From Branchiostoma lanceolatum (taxonomy: Eukaryota; Chordata; Leptocardii; Amphioxiformes; Branchiostomatidae), in NCBI RefSeq assembly GCF_035083965.1, contig NC_089723.1, forward strand, positions 21,803,193 to 21,867,192: a stretch of 64,000 nt of DNA, given 5' to 3'. The translations under genes and the position numbers were made by a program. Positions 48,560 through 60,020 of this stretch are shown here, in pieces; the first letter of the stretch is position 1; every line of letters starts with the position of its first letter. A model generated the notes under the pieces. It was not told the DNA's origin. It made no database searches and saw only the letters and a program-made list of their open reading frames with translations.

Positions 48560-48960
48560 GGCGTCGTGTGGCGCAAGTGTAGAGCGCGCGGCTGTCAAAC
48601 ATTGGGACCCGGGTTGTGCCCAGAGACCTGTCCGAACTTGCGCCACGACGTTGTGCTCTTGGGAAAGGCACTTAACACGACTTTCCTCACTTCACTCAGG
48701 TGTAAATGAGTACCTAGCTCATCTAGGGTTAGGGACGTCCCTCGGATAGGACGTTAAATGCAGGTCCCGTGTTTGGGGAGAGCCACACCCCGCGCACGTT
48801 AAAGAAACCCACCACACCTTCGAAAAAGAGTAGGGGCATGCCCCGGTGTGCGATGGTCCAAATCTTACAGTCTGGTCTGGGATGATATCTTGAAAAGGTG
48901 ATAGTCACCTGTTATGTCAATCCTTCCACAAAATGTGGTAAATCGAAATAAATAAATAAA
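48560..48960 (+). mobile_element. tRNA-derived SINE with AAAT tail
   Basis: Head 'ggcgtcgtgtggcgcaagtg' with 'gggacccgggttgtgccc'; core 'gggaaaggcacttaacacga', 'cctcacttcactcaggtgta'; then 'gagagccacaccccgc', 'cacgttaaagaaaccca' and a terminal 'aaataaataaataaa'. The most complete member of this SINE family in the window. Confidence 0.72.
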
Positions 48961-49107
48961 ATTACATGATGGTTAGGTATATCAGCTCTCCCCATTTTTC
49001 CAGTGCTGTTATGCGGGACAGTTTATATTCCGTTGTTAGCACATTTCTAAAGTCGGTGGAAGTATATTGTAATAACATTACTGTAGACCCTTCATTGCGT
49101 TAGCCTT

Positions 49108-49113
49108 TTTATT
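49108..49113 (-). promoter_or_regulatory. Polyadenylation signal AATAAA of GH10 copy B
   Basis: 'tttatt' on the plus strand, 68 nt past the stop codon at 49181-49183. Confidence 0.72.
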
Positions 49114-49180
49114 CATCGAATTTTCATTCTTTAATTTGAAAGTTGATATTGTTGTTTACGAGTTTCTTGGCCATCTTTTA

Positions 49181-52100
49181 TCAACCGACAATGATGTCGT
49201 TGGGCATGTCCACATCCACAGTAAGGGCGCCAGCTCCAGGAGACAGGTAGAACGTCTTCGTGGCCACCACCTGGCCGTGGGACTTGACCTTGACCTCGAA
49301 GTTACCATAGAAACCACGGAAGATGAACTCCTTGCCTTCTGGCGTCACGATGCCGTCCGTGAGGGACAGGTTGGTGCGCCAGTCGTTGAAGACAAGCCGC
49401 TGCCAACGGCGACCGGCCTCGTTGATCTGCAGGGTAAAGATATGTTTTCATGTTTAGTCAAATGGCTTCGTTTTCAGGTTGGGAAAGTTTTTCCAAATAC
49501 ATTAAAGAGTTAGTTGACCATTGCATTTCCAGAATACGAGATATCAAAACTGGAGGTTCTGCTGCAGTGCCATAGAAACTAGATAGGAGTTCCATCCTTG
49601 AACTTCCTAGCCTTTTCCTAACCCATACCTTGAAGCTTGCTTGAACGGGGACATCTTGCAATTTGCCAACATGGGGAAAAATGGGTCCTTTTTCTCTACT
49701 CGGTGCTGTCCTCCATACCCACTTAACAAATATCGCAATGACCCAGCCACAGCTTCTTGCGTTATGCTGTCCACAAAGACACAGACGGACAGACAGACAT
49801 ACAGCACAGGAAACACGACTTTCTTGAAATCATGGCGAAGGTAATGAGAAATGGGCATGAAGCACAAATTCATGTTCGCACTTAAACGTGGCGCAGGCAC
49901 AGACCGAACGACCCCCCTTCTAACTTCATAATCAAAGTCAAGAGTTTAGGATGACCAAAGAACACATTTGTGAAGTAATTTCAATGCGAGTGCAGAAGCT
50001 ATATACCTGAAAATTGTCCCCATTCACGAGTGCAGCGTCTGGTTTCCAGTGTGCCTGGTCCCAGAAGCCCCAAAGTAGAACTCCCTCCACCCCCGGGTGG
50101 CTGAAGGCAGCCCTCAGACCGTCCTCGTAACCGTCTGCCCTCACATACTCGTCAGGCTCGTTTACGTCCAGCTCCGTTATCCAGACCGGGAGTCCCCGAG
50201 AGGCCAGTGTGTTCAGACAGTGCTTAACATAAAAATATCATACACACAAGTTTCCCACATTTAAAAGGTAGTCTGATTCTTTCCCCCTCCCTACAGCTGC
50301 AAAATTACAAAATATATACTGTAAATTGCAACAAAAAATATTTCGGAAAACTGATACTAATGTCGTAGAATGCCAAAGTTAATTTCAAAGTCAAAGAAGA
50401 AGATGTGAAAGAACAAAAAGGAGATATCTATTATCTGGTACAACATACTGTGTGAGTTTAGTTTTGTCATCATTCCTTACCACGTAGATTTCATAATGAA
50501 GGCAACATTTTCTTATTTGCACGCTCGCATTAGTTTTGGGCCCAAAAAGCCCATGGGGTTTACATAGAATGTCATCTTTATAATCAAATCAACATGGCCT
50601 AAACACTGGTGACCAAGTTGTGATTGGAGAGGAACAATCAGTGAATCAGGAAACATGCATCTGATTTTGCCGTGACTAGCTAGAAAAAAACCTACCAGAA
50701 AGTTAACGGGGTCAGGACGGCGGCCAAAGTGCCCTTGTGCCCCGGCTCCATCAACTGGCGCTCCGTTGTTGAGAAACTCGGTAATCTGGTTGGCATAGTC
50801 CTGTCAACGAAAATTCATGATAACCAAAATGTGCCAAAATGTCCAGCCTCCTTCAAAGGCCTTCTCTTCTTGGAGGCGCGGCGCTTACCTTTTTTAGGAG
50901 CGCTGATTCGAGATTTTAACATATCTGGGCCAGGTTATTTTGTACCTGCCGGCGACAACAACGATCTCTCAAGCCAAAGATTCTTATCCTGATATGTTGA
51001 AAATCGTGAATCAGCACCGGTGTCGCTCATGATCGGAAGACCCGGAAAACCGAACATCAAAGTGTTCAAGATATCAGAATCTAATGCAAATCATTGAGAA
51101 GAAACAATAGTCTCTTCTTGTCTTTAGTTAAAACTTGCCCGAGTCGACCAATAACCAGTGACGACGTTGTAATCGTTGAGGAAGAGTTTGGCAGTCGGGT
51201 CCTTCTCCTTCACCTTCCGGAACATCTCGTACCGGATCTGGGAGCTGCCTGTCTTGTCTTTGAAGAAGCTTCCGTGCAGCATCTCATTGTTGACGTCCCA
51301 GTGCGCCAACCTAACACACGAGGACAGAGAAAAAAATGTCAAATAAAAAGGCAAATGAAAAAAAACCTGTTTCTGTCTTAAACATATCCTGGCATCCAGT
51401 ATATCGTGGTTTGGCCAGGCTCATTTCGGGGCAGAGGGGGTCTTCCGCAGCCGATGTATTCTTTGACACCCGGTAGTATTTTTTAAATCGTCGCGGCCAA
51501 CAATACTCCTACCGTGGTGCAAACGTTCACCCAGGCGGCAGAGAGCTACGTCTACCCCGAAAAACATTTTGGCCGAAGATAGCCCGGTCTAACGACGATG
51601 GACTGGATACCAAGGTACAAAAGCTCAAGGAAGCATCGTAATCAGCTGTAAAATGAAGATTACACACAGAGAAAATATCATACGAAAGGAACTAACATAG
51701 AAATAAGTAACTAAAATAGTCTACTGTCCTTTATCGACTGTACAATTCAATAAATGTCCACGCAAAATCTTACCCTTGGTGTGTGATGTTATTATAAGAT
51801 GATGTGCTAAAATGAATCATTTACCGAAACATAACTTGGAAAAGAAATGTACCTTCCTGCATAGCGCCCCACTGCGTCGTCAACCCTTTTCCAGCACTTC
51901 TGTTCTACCTCAGAGGCTGAGTAGCCTTTCAGCCAGTCCGGTACGTAATCAGGCACCGACCAGAAGACACAGTGACCACGGATAGTAACTCTGAAATGTG
52001 AGAAACCTTTAGAAGACCCATAGGCTAGCGTGTATGTCTATGTTATCTTCCTTTGTGTCATGTAGTTGATCTCGTTATGTTTGTTATATAAGGACCACAG

Positions 52101-55100
52101 GAAGAGTAGCTGTAATGTACTTGTATACTGTTCAGCTAATTGGGGATCTGGATAAACTCAAACTCGAAACTCAAACTCAAACCGTGGACCCAATTTCCTG
52201 ATAGTCTACCACTAAATACACACACGGCCCCAACTATGAATTACTTGAAGAGACTCTACAAGTAAGAGAAATACCCAGAACAAACGGACACAAACTTTCA
52301 CGCTGTTATGTGATACCCTGTACGTGCAGGGACAGCACTCCATGTGTACAGCTTCTCTAGGACTGAAGGCATGTAATCTGTTAATCTCAAGGCAGATCTA
52401 TCGGTGGCAAGGCAGTATCAAAAGGTCCAACCAGCATCTAAAGCCACCGGAAGCTTTTGATACTGGTTGGCCCTTTTCATAGTGCTTTGCTGCCAATAGA
52501 TCTACTTGGAGATTAGTAATCTGTATCTTTGCTGTATTTATCGGACTCATACCTCCTACCTCACGACGTCAATCATGACCGGCTTGCATGCCGACTTAAG
52601 TTTCTCATGATTAGAAAAATGCAAACAAATGTCTATAGATAATCGATTATTATTCTACCATATCCTGAATTTCCAAGCACATATCGACGATATGCCACGC
52701 ATAAAAACTTACCCACGGCTTTCTAGCATCTCCATTGTCCTGTCAGCGCGCGTCCAATCAAGCTGACCCTGAAAAAAAACAATCACTCATACATAACTCA
52801 TGTCGTGTAGGTCTGAACAACCATCTTCATCGAAACTTTCCTATCCATCTTTAAGGACTTACTTACTTCTTGAGGTTCGTTCTGCTTCCATTTATGGCTG
52901 GCTTTAAGCACGGCCCACTCAAAGTTGTCGAAGAAGAAGTCTGCGTAGCGACTGTCGGACGGCATTTTCCAGGCGTTTACAGCCGAACCAAAGGCGAAAT
53001 GAGACTTTGTTTGGGTGATCTGTGACAAAATGATACAATGGAATAATATGTATATATATCTTAGTACTAGCTTACTTCTTGAGGCTCATTCTGCTTCCAT
53101 TTGTGGTTGGCTTCAAGCACGGCCCACTCGAAGTTGTCGAAGAAGAAGTTTGCGTAGCGACTCTCGGTCGGCATTCTCCAGGCGTTTACAGCCGAACCAA
53201 AGGCAAAATGAGACTTCGTTTGGATGATCTGTGGCAAAATATCTGCTTTCATGACAATGTAAGGAAATAATGTGACATTAACTATAAAGAGTATACACAT
53301 TGCTCACAACAAGTAATTCACAGCCATGTATTGTTGTGTAGCGTAATACTAGTAACTGGTTACTTGACAGAAATATGTCCCTCTAACGTAAATTTGGAAT
53401 GGTCACCAAACACGAGATCATGTCTTTAGATGTTAATTGGACAAAATACATTTTCCATACCTCCACACTGATGTCGTGTGCGTTTGGAGTCTGCACCCTG
53501 TAAGTCCATACAAAATATTGCCATGTTCAAATATATACATCTGATGTCACAGAACAAGCTCTTATTTCACTTTTGATTTTGTTTCTGCATATCATAGGAC
53601 CTTGCTACATACCAAGCTTAATCACCGACATATAAAGGTGCGAGGGGCCCAGCGCCTGACATGAGTACTCAGGCGGGCAGGTAAGCTTCATCCACGGAAC
53701 AGCCCTCCATCAGGATGCTATGGATAAAGCCCCGGTTAACCTTGTCTAGCCGGCTGGATAAAGGTCGGGAGCCATATGTTGGGTTACATGTATGTGTAAC
53801 CGGGGCTTAACCAAACTGTGAAGCATGAAGCATATATCGTGACACAACCCGAATATCTGAAACATCGAGTCATCACATGTGGTACAAGTTGCTTTCGGTC
53901 ATACCTTTTTCGGTCATACCTCAGACCTGACCCTTCCCTCTTCCCTCATGACCTCAATGAAAAGCGGCCTGCATGCCGATTTGAGCTTATAATGAATAAA
54001 CAAAGGTGTAAACAATGGGAAGGGAACATGCAGTAGGATTCGTCCTAGAATTTTAGCAAGGCTAGGGCAGATGTAATCAGTCGATAATGGTACGACAACC
54101 TTTTCGCCACTAGACAGCTCAATTCAGAACGACGTACACATTCAACTGACTGACTGTCCTAAATCTGTTGTCGTGACCTTATCGCACGATAAATGTAACC
54201 AGGCCCTACAGCTCACCTGAGGGTGACGTATCGTTTGCGAAGCTGCTCGATCCTCGTGTTCGCCTCGAACTTCCAGTCACTCTGCGAACTGTCCATGAAC
54301 GACAGGAACGACACGTCATCGATGAGGAAGCGCACATCAGGCGGAGGACCTTCCGCGTACAGCCGGACACTGCTCACCGTGTTTCCGTAATCTGTAGTCG
54401 AACGGGCAAAGGTTAGAAAGATTTTGAAGGGATTGTCTATCAGACCACCCATTTTTACTCGTAATTAGATATATTAGAGTATCATATATCTTCCGTATTT
54501 CAAACGATACTAAGGAGATTCTACAGTTAGTCGAAGCTAACTAGTAATACCCCCATTCCACTTGGACGGCGCTCTCGCCGCGCTCTCACGGCGACGTAAA
54601 ATTGCCCAGAGCGCCGTGAGAGCGCCGAACTCCTAGAAAACGTGTTCAAGTGGAATCTCTACGGCGACCCTTGCGTGCTCTCAGCGCGACCAAAATGTCA
54701 AATGTCAGCAACTTTTATGTGTGACCAAAGATTTCACAGATCACTTAACGAATTCCAGAGATAAAGAACGAATTTTTGTTGCGTTTTGTGTGCTTGTTGT
54801 CTTCTCAGTCATACCTTTATCTCCTGCATCATATTTGAATGATACAATCAAGGGAAAGCAGATTCTGGTCGCTGCACGGTCGCTGCACGGTCGCTCAGTG
54901 TGTGTCTTAAGTAATATATGTATGTTCAACTTGTTATCTCCATGAAAAATGGAGATATTGTTTTGGGTGTGTCTGTGTGTCTGTTTGTTTGTTTGTCTGT
55001 TTGTTTGTCTGTTTGTGTTTCCGGACTACTGTAGTCAGCATAACTCAAGAACCTCTTGATGGATTGCGATGATATTTGGTATGTGGGCAGGTGTTGTGAA

Positions 55101-58100
55101 GCCGAAATTCAAGGTCGATTTTTGGCCCCCTGGTATGTGACCTTGGTACTGCAGCAGAAATTCCATTTTTGTATCTCTTGACCTGGACGTGCTATGGTAT
55201 TAATTTTTTGGTGGCAGATAGCTTGTGGTGTAATGAAGACGTGGTGTGGGTTTGTGCCCCCTAGCAGCTTGCTCTGGAACTGCAGGGGCGTTATCATGAA
55301 AATCTTCTAAGGAGAATAACTGAACAAAGGAACAACGGATTTCCATGATATTTAGCATACAGGTAGCTTAGACAGAGATGTACACAATGAAGTGCAAATC
55401 ATGTTAATTAGGACTTAATTTGCATAGCTAATGAGGAAAATCTATATTTGCAGTGTTTTCCATCATAAGACTCAAATACATGTAACGTATGTAGTTTATG
55501 GAAAGTGGATCATCGACAGATACCAATTATGCAAATAAATTCCTAATTTGCATAATTAATGCAAAACACCATATCTCATCTAATTGGAAAATTATAGGAC
55601 TGTCAATATGATACTTAGTATGCAGGTAGCTTAGACAGAGATATACATAATGAAGTGCCAATTATACTAATTGTGACTTAATTTGCATAGCTAATGAGGA
55701 AAATCTATATTTGCAGAATTTTCCATTATCAGACTCAAATACATGTAACATATGTCGTTTCTGGAAAGTGGAGCATCAACAGATACCAATTATGCAAATG
55801 AATTCCTAATTTGCATAATTAATGCAAAAAAACCATAATTCATCTAATTGGAAAATATAGGACTGTCAATATTGCAACATGTGTAAGTTAGATAAAGGTG
55901 TTTATGCCGAAGCATATATTATGCAAATGTGTAAGTCATTTGCATGAATAGAATTTTTCAGGGAGATATGAGGTCGTGGAACTCTTGTTTTTTTCTGTGT
56001 TGTCTGTCATGTAAACTGTTTGCAATGAATATATTTTGTCATTCTACGTTATAACAGAAACGTAAATCACGGAATTTTGAAACACATTTTGAACCACTGA
56101 CAATAAGAATTGGAAGGAGTTTAATTTGAATGAAAGCAAGTAGTTATTCGTCAATTTATATTACCCACGAGCAAAACTATGATTTGACCACAAAATTCCC
56201 AGAACCTCAAGACACACCACTTCAAGAATGAAATTCGTTTGAACTACAGTCATAAGACCATTCAATCCTTTTGGAGCGCTCGCTGCGATCCTTGAGCGCT
56301 CGCTGCGGTCCTTTGATCCCACCTTGGGCGCTCTCACGGCGCTCACCGCGCTCGCTCCGCGCTCTCTCGGCGCTTTCTTGGCACTCGTTTTTTGATCGCC
56401 ATCCTCGGCGCTCTCACGGCGAAGGTTTTTAGCATGCTCAAAACCATCGCCGAGGTGACGGCGCGTATGGCGCTCTCGCCGCGCTGTCGGCGCTCTCACG
56501 ACACTCTCGCCGCGCTGTCGGCGCTCTCACGGCGATCTGGCCAAAATGAGGTCGCCGTGAGAGCGCGGTGAGAGAGCCGTCCAAGTGGAATGGGGGTATA
56601 AGCTAATCTTATTAACACCGTCCCAGAGGACTGTAGTATTGTTTTGGCTTTTCTGCCCCCCTCTCTCTCTCGCCGTCTTTATCTCTGTCTTGTCTGTCCG
56701 CCTCACTCTTTCTGTCCCCGTTTCCCCCTCCATTTACGTCTTTTTTCTGTTCCTTTTTTTCTCTCCATGTATCTCTGTCTCTATCCATCTCCATCTCTGT
56801 CCTTGCGTGTACGAATGGGACTAAAAGGTCACAAAGCAGAATAAGGCTCTACGTGATATTATGAAGTCGTCTGTCATCCCTTGTTCAGTTAATAAAATTA
56901 CAAGATCATACAGACCATCCACAGTGTATCCAGCGGATAGCCTCGTCCAGCCGTCTTGGGCTGACACTGTTAAGGAAACTATCTCCAGCCAGCTCTGGGA
57001 TCCGTCTGAGAACAAACCATAAGCTCATTCACATTTCCGAGTACGCATGCGCACGTTCAATGGTGATTTGTTTTGTTCATATCTCAAGGTCCTTCAAATC
57101 TGACCGTGGGCAGATGTACTTGGAACGCTGAATGAAGGATATTCAATATTGAGCAATGATGCTGTTTTGACAGTATCGAAGCCTTCCAATAATCTATTTG
57201 CCAAGGCTTCTATTGATGGTCAAGAGACAAGAGAACGATCATATGTGGTCATATATCAGTCAATAGATTTCTTCTTGATATCCAATGACAAACAAACAAA
57301 CAATGCTCATTACACGGATTTATACATAGCATAACATGCTTTGCATGGCATGAAAGTAAAAGGGATGCGATACCTTTGAATCCTACATTCAGCTTGGCCA
57401 TAACGTTGTACGGTGTGTCTCCGCCATCTAGGAGTTTAACCCACATGGTGAACATGTAGGTATTTCCGCTGTTAATGGCCGATCCCCAGGCTAAATCTTG
57501 AGATGGACCCGCCCACTCGGCAGATCTATGTAAGGTCAAGAAGTAAAGCTAAATCTGTTTTGTCAATTAGTATTGTTACAGAGACATTCAAGTTACTACC
57601 AATCAAATTAGTAGCAGACCCGAGTGGGCCAGAAAATGTGGCTTACCACGACATACACATGTATACAAAAAGGTCGTAGCCCAAGATCTGTTTTTTTGCG
57701 GAATTTGCGTATAAACATTTCTAAAATTTCAACTATCGTCACAGATGACCTTTCATTAAAAAAGCCCCAACAGTGCAGATACTAACCATTTTATAGCATG
57801 TCAACTCGATCTAACTTCTCCAACATACTAACCATTTCTCTAGTATATAAACTGTTCATGCTACAACAATGTTTTATCTAGAGTACCTGTCCTGAGCCAA
57901 CATAGATCCGCCTCCATCGTGTTTGTCTTGTGTGTAATGCACTCCTGTACACGACATGCAGTACCAGCCGCTCAGGTCACCCTCAAATCCGGGATTGGTC
58001 ACCATCTCTGCACCGGAAACTGTCTGTTCCAAATACAGTTACAAACTAGAGCTTAACCCATTGATGGTACCTCCTTTCTACTAGACAGCGATCGCTGATC

Positions 58101-59971
58101 ATGAGCGACTGTACAGCGACCAAATTTGGATTTGTGTGACCCTTGGGTCCAATATACAAACTTCCGAGACTACAACACACACAATACGTCTAAAAATTCG
58201 TTCTTTACCTATGAAATTTGTTGAGTGATCTGTAAAATCATAACTCACTCAGTATTCTAGTCGTAGCTTCTTGAGGAAATCGGGTGTAACAAAGTTTATG
58301 AGAAACCTGGTAGCAACCATAAATAAGGCAGCGTTCGCTATCTTAAAAAAGTAATCAAAAATGGAATGCTAACAGACTTGTCTAAAAATTTGTCTTTTGA
58401 GATCAAAGTTTGTCGGAATACGTCGACTATCGTAGCCATGAATAAACCAATGAAAACAGATTTCAGTGAAGGAATTTGAATTATAATACCTGCAAGGTCT
58501 CCACCAGGCTTGGTTCAGAAGCCAGTGTCAGCGAAGACCCGTCCACAAGAATGTCAGTACCTACAGGGGGACCCTCAAGGTACAGGCGAATAGATGTCAC
58601 CTGCTTTTCAAACGCTAGGTGGGGTACGGAATATTGTCAAATTGAATTCAGTATGAATCGCGTGAACACAGCACCCTTTCCATATACACTATTGCTGATG
58701 ACTATAACATTTATCTATTCAATCATATTTATGAATATTCAAGGGGGTCTCTTTAGTTAACTGAGTAACTGATTTCCAAGGAAGTCTTTACAAAATCATA
58801 AGAAACCAGGATACAAAAAGGATAACTTAACATAAACTGAATGAATAATGCATTCACAATAATATAACATAAAGCACACGTCATCAAACATAGGGTTAAT
58901 AAATGATACAAACAACTTTAATTGAATTGAACAACTGAAGATCAGCAAGGTCGTTCGACAGTCACAATTAAAAGTGATGCAATCTGTTCATAAATAGCCT
59001 TACCGAGTTGGAAAATCACAGGAGAAAAGCATACTCTTTCAATTGTTTCAAGATAATCTTTCTCTCGCGTTGCACTTACATGGTACAGTCCAGCTAGTTG
59101 CGATCCGCTGCCATCCGTGAGTTTCACTGATGTGGTCGGTCCGTTTCATCTGCTGATAGTTTGATTCGCCATCTAAAAGCAAAATCTAAGATGTGACTTA
59201 GTTTGAAATATATATACATTTGTGTGATTGGCAGTAATAAACGCCCAAAGTTGTTCACCGTTCATTCCGCTTGTTCAAAGGATTTTTTGCATCCTATAGA
59301 TAAATTCAATGATATTCTAGGGGGAGATATCCGTTACTGTATACACTTTAGCTTTAGATAGATATATCAAAGAAAGTTTAGACCTTACAACCAGTATTGC
59401 GAATGATACGTTTAACTAAACATGTTAATTTGCTTATTCAGTTGTAAATAAGTTAACGTAAATTCATCTGAGTGTATCAACTTGTTTGTTCCCATGTATA
59501 GTTGAATGAGACCTTGCAAAAGTCACTGTACGTGTAGATAAAGGATATTACTTCTTTCGACTTACCAGAGAAAGTCGTTACAAGGTTGATCTTGACGTCG
59601 ACGTGTGTCGCCCCTCCGGCCAGCAGTTTGACGAAGATTTGGAACTCGTAAGTCTGACCGGGAAGGACGCCACGGCCGTAAGGAAGTACGTACGACGGGC
59701 CGGCCCATATAGCGGTCCTAATGTTGGAATGTTTTGAGGTTAGTTTGGTATCATTGACAACTACTTTGCCATGAACGCCGATGGCCTGTCTTGGTAGTTA
59801 ATATAGCAGATAGCTTATCAAGAATTTAGTAAATGTCATATTTTTCTCTTTTTCACTGATATCAAGTTTAATAACCATGAAAAAGGCGTATGCATAGTTT
59901 TTGGTCTCTCTCCTCTCTCTCGTCCTCCCTTCTCTCTCCATATATATCCTTCCTTGTATGTGTGTGTTTGT

Positions 59972-60020
<49 letters not shown>

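Larger units (their letters stand above)
54550..56596. mobile_element. 2.05-kb foldback-type element in GH10-B intron 7
   Basis: The left end 'cccccattccacttggacgg' followed by 'cgctctc' repeats is mirrored by the right end ('cgtccaagtggaatggggg'), with TA on each side (54548-54549 and 56597-56598). The inverted ends run about 85 bp. The right arm is expanded into a minisatellite of 'ggcgctctcacggcg'-like units (about 56270-56560). Inside are a MITE-A-like core (54720-54900), a repeat related to 12084-12150 (54940-55130) and a 263-bp tandem duplication (55347-55870). No transposase frame, so it is non-autonomous or a composite. Confidence 0.8.

Noticed and set aside
49136..49513. Plus-strand frame over the last GH10-B exon (also 26966-27259)
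   Set aside because: Shadow of the minus-strand exon 16; the minus-strand reading aligns among three paralogs and ends in a stop followed by AATAAA.
56161..56499. Arg/Glu-rich open frame
   Set aside because: Translation of the 'gcgctctcacggcg' minisatellite arm of the foldback element.
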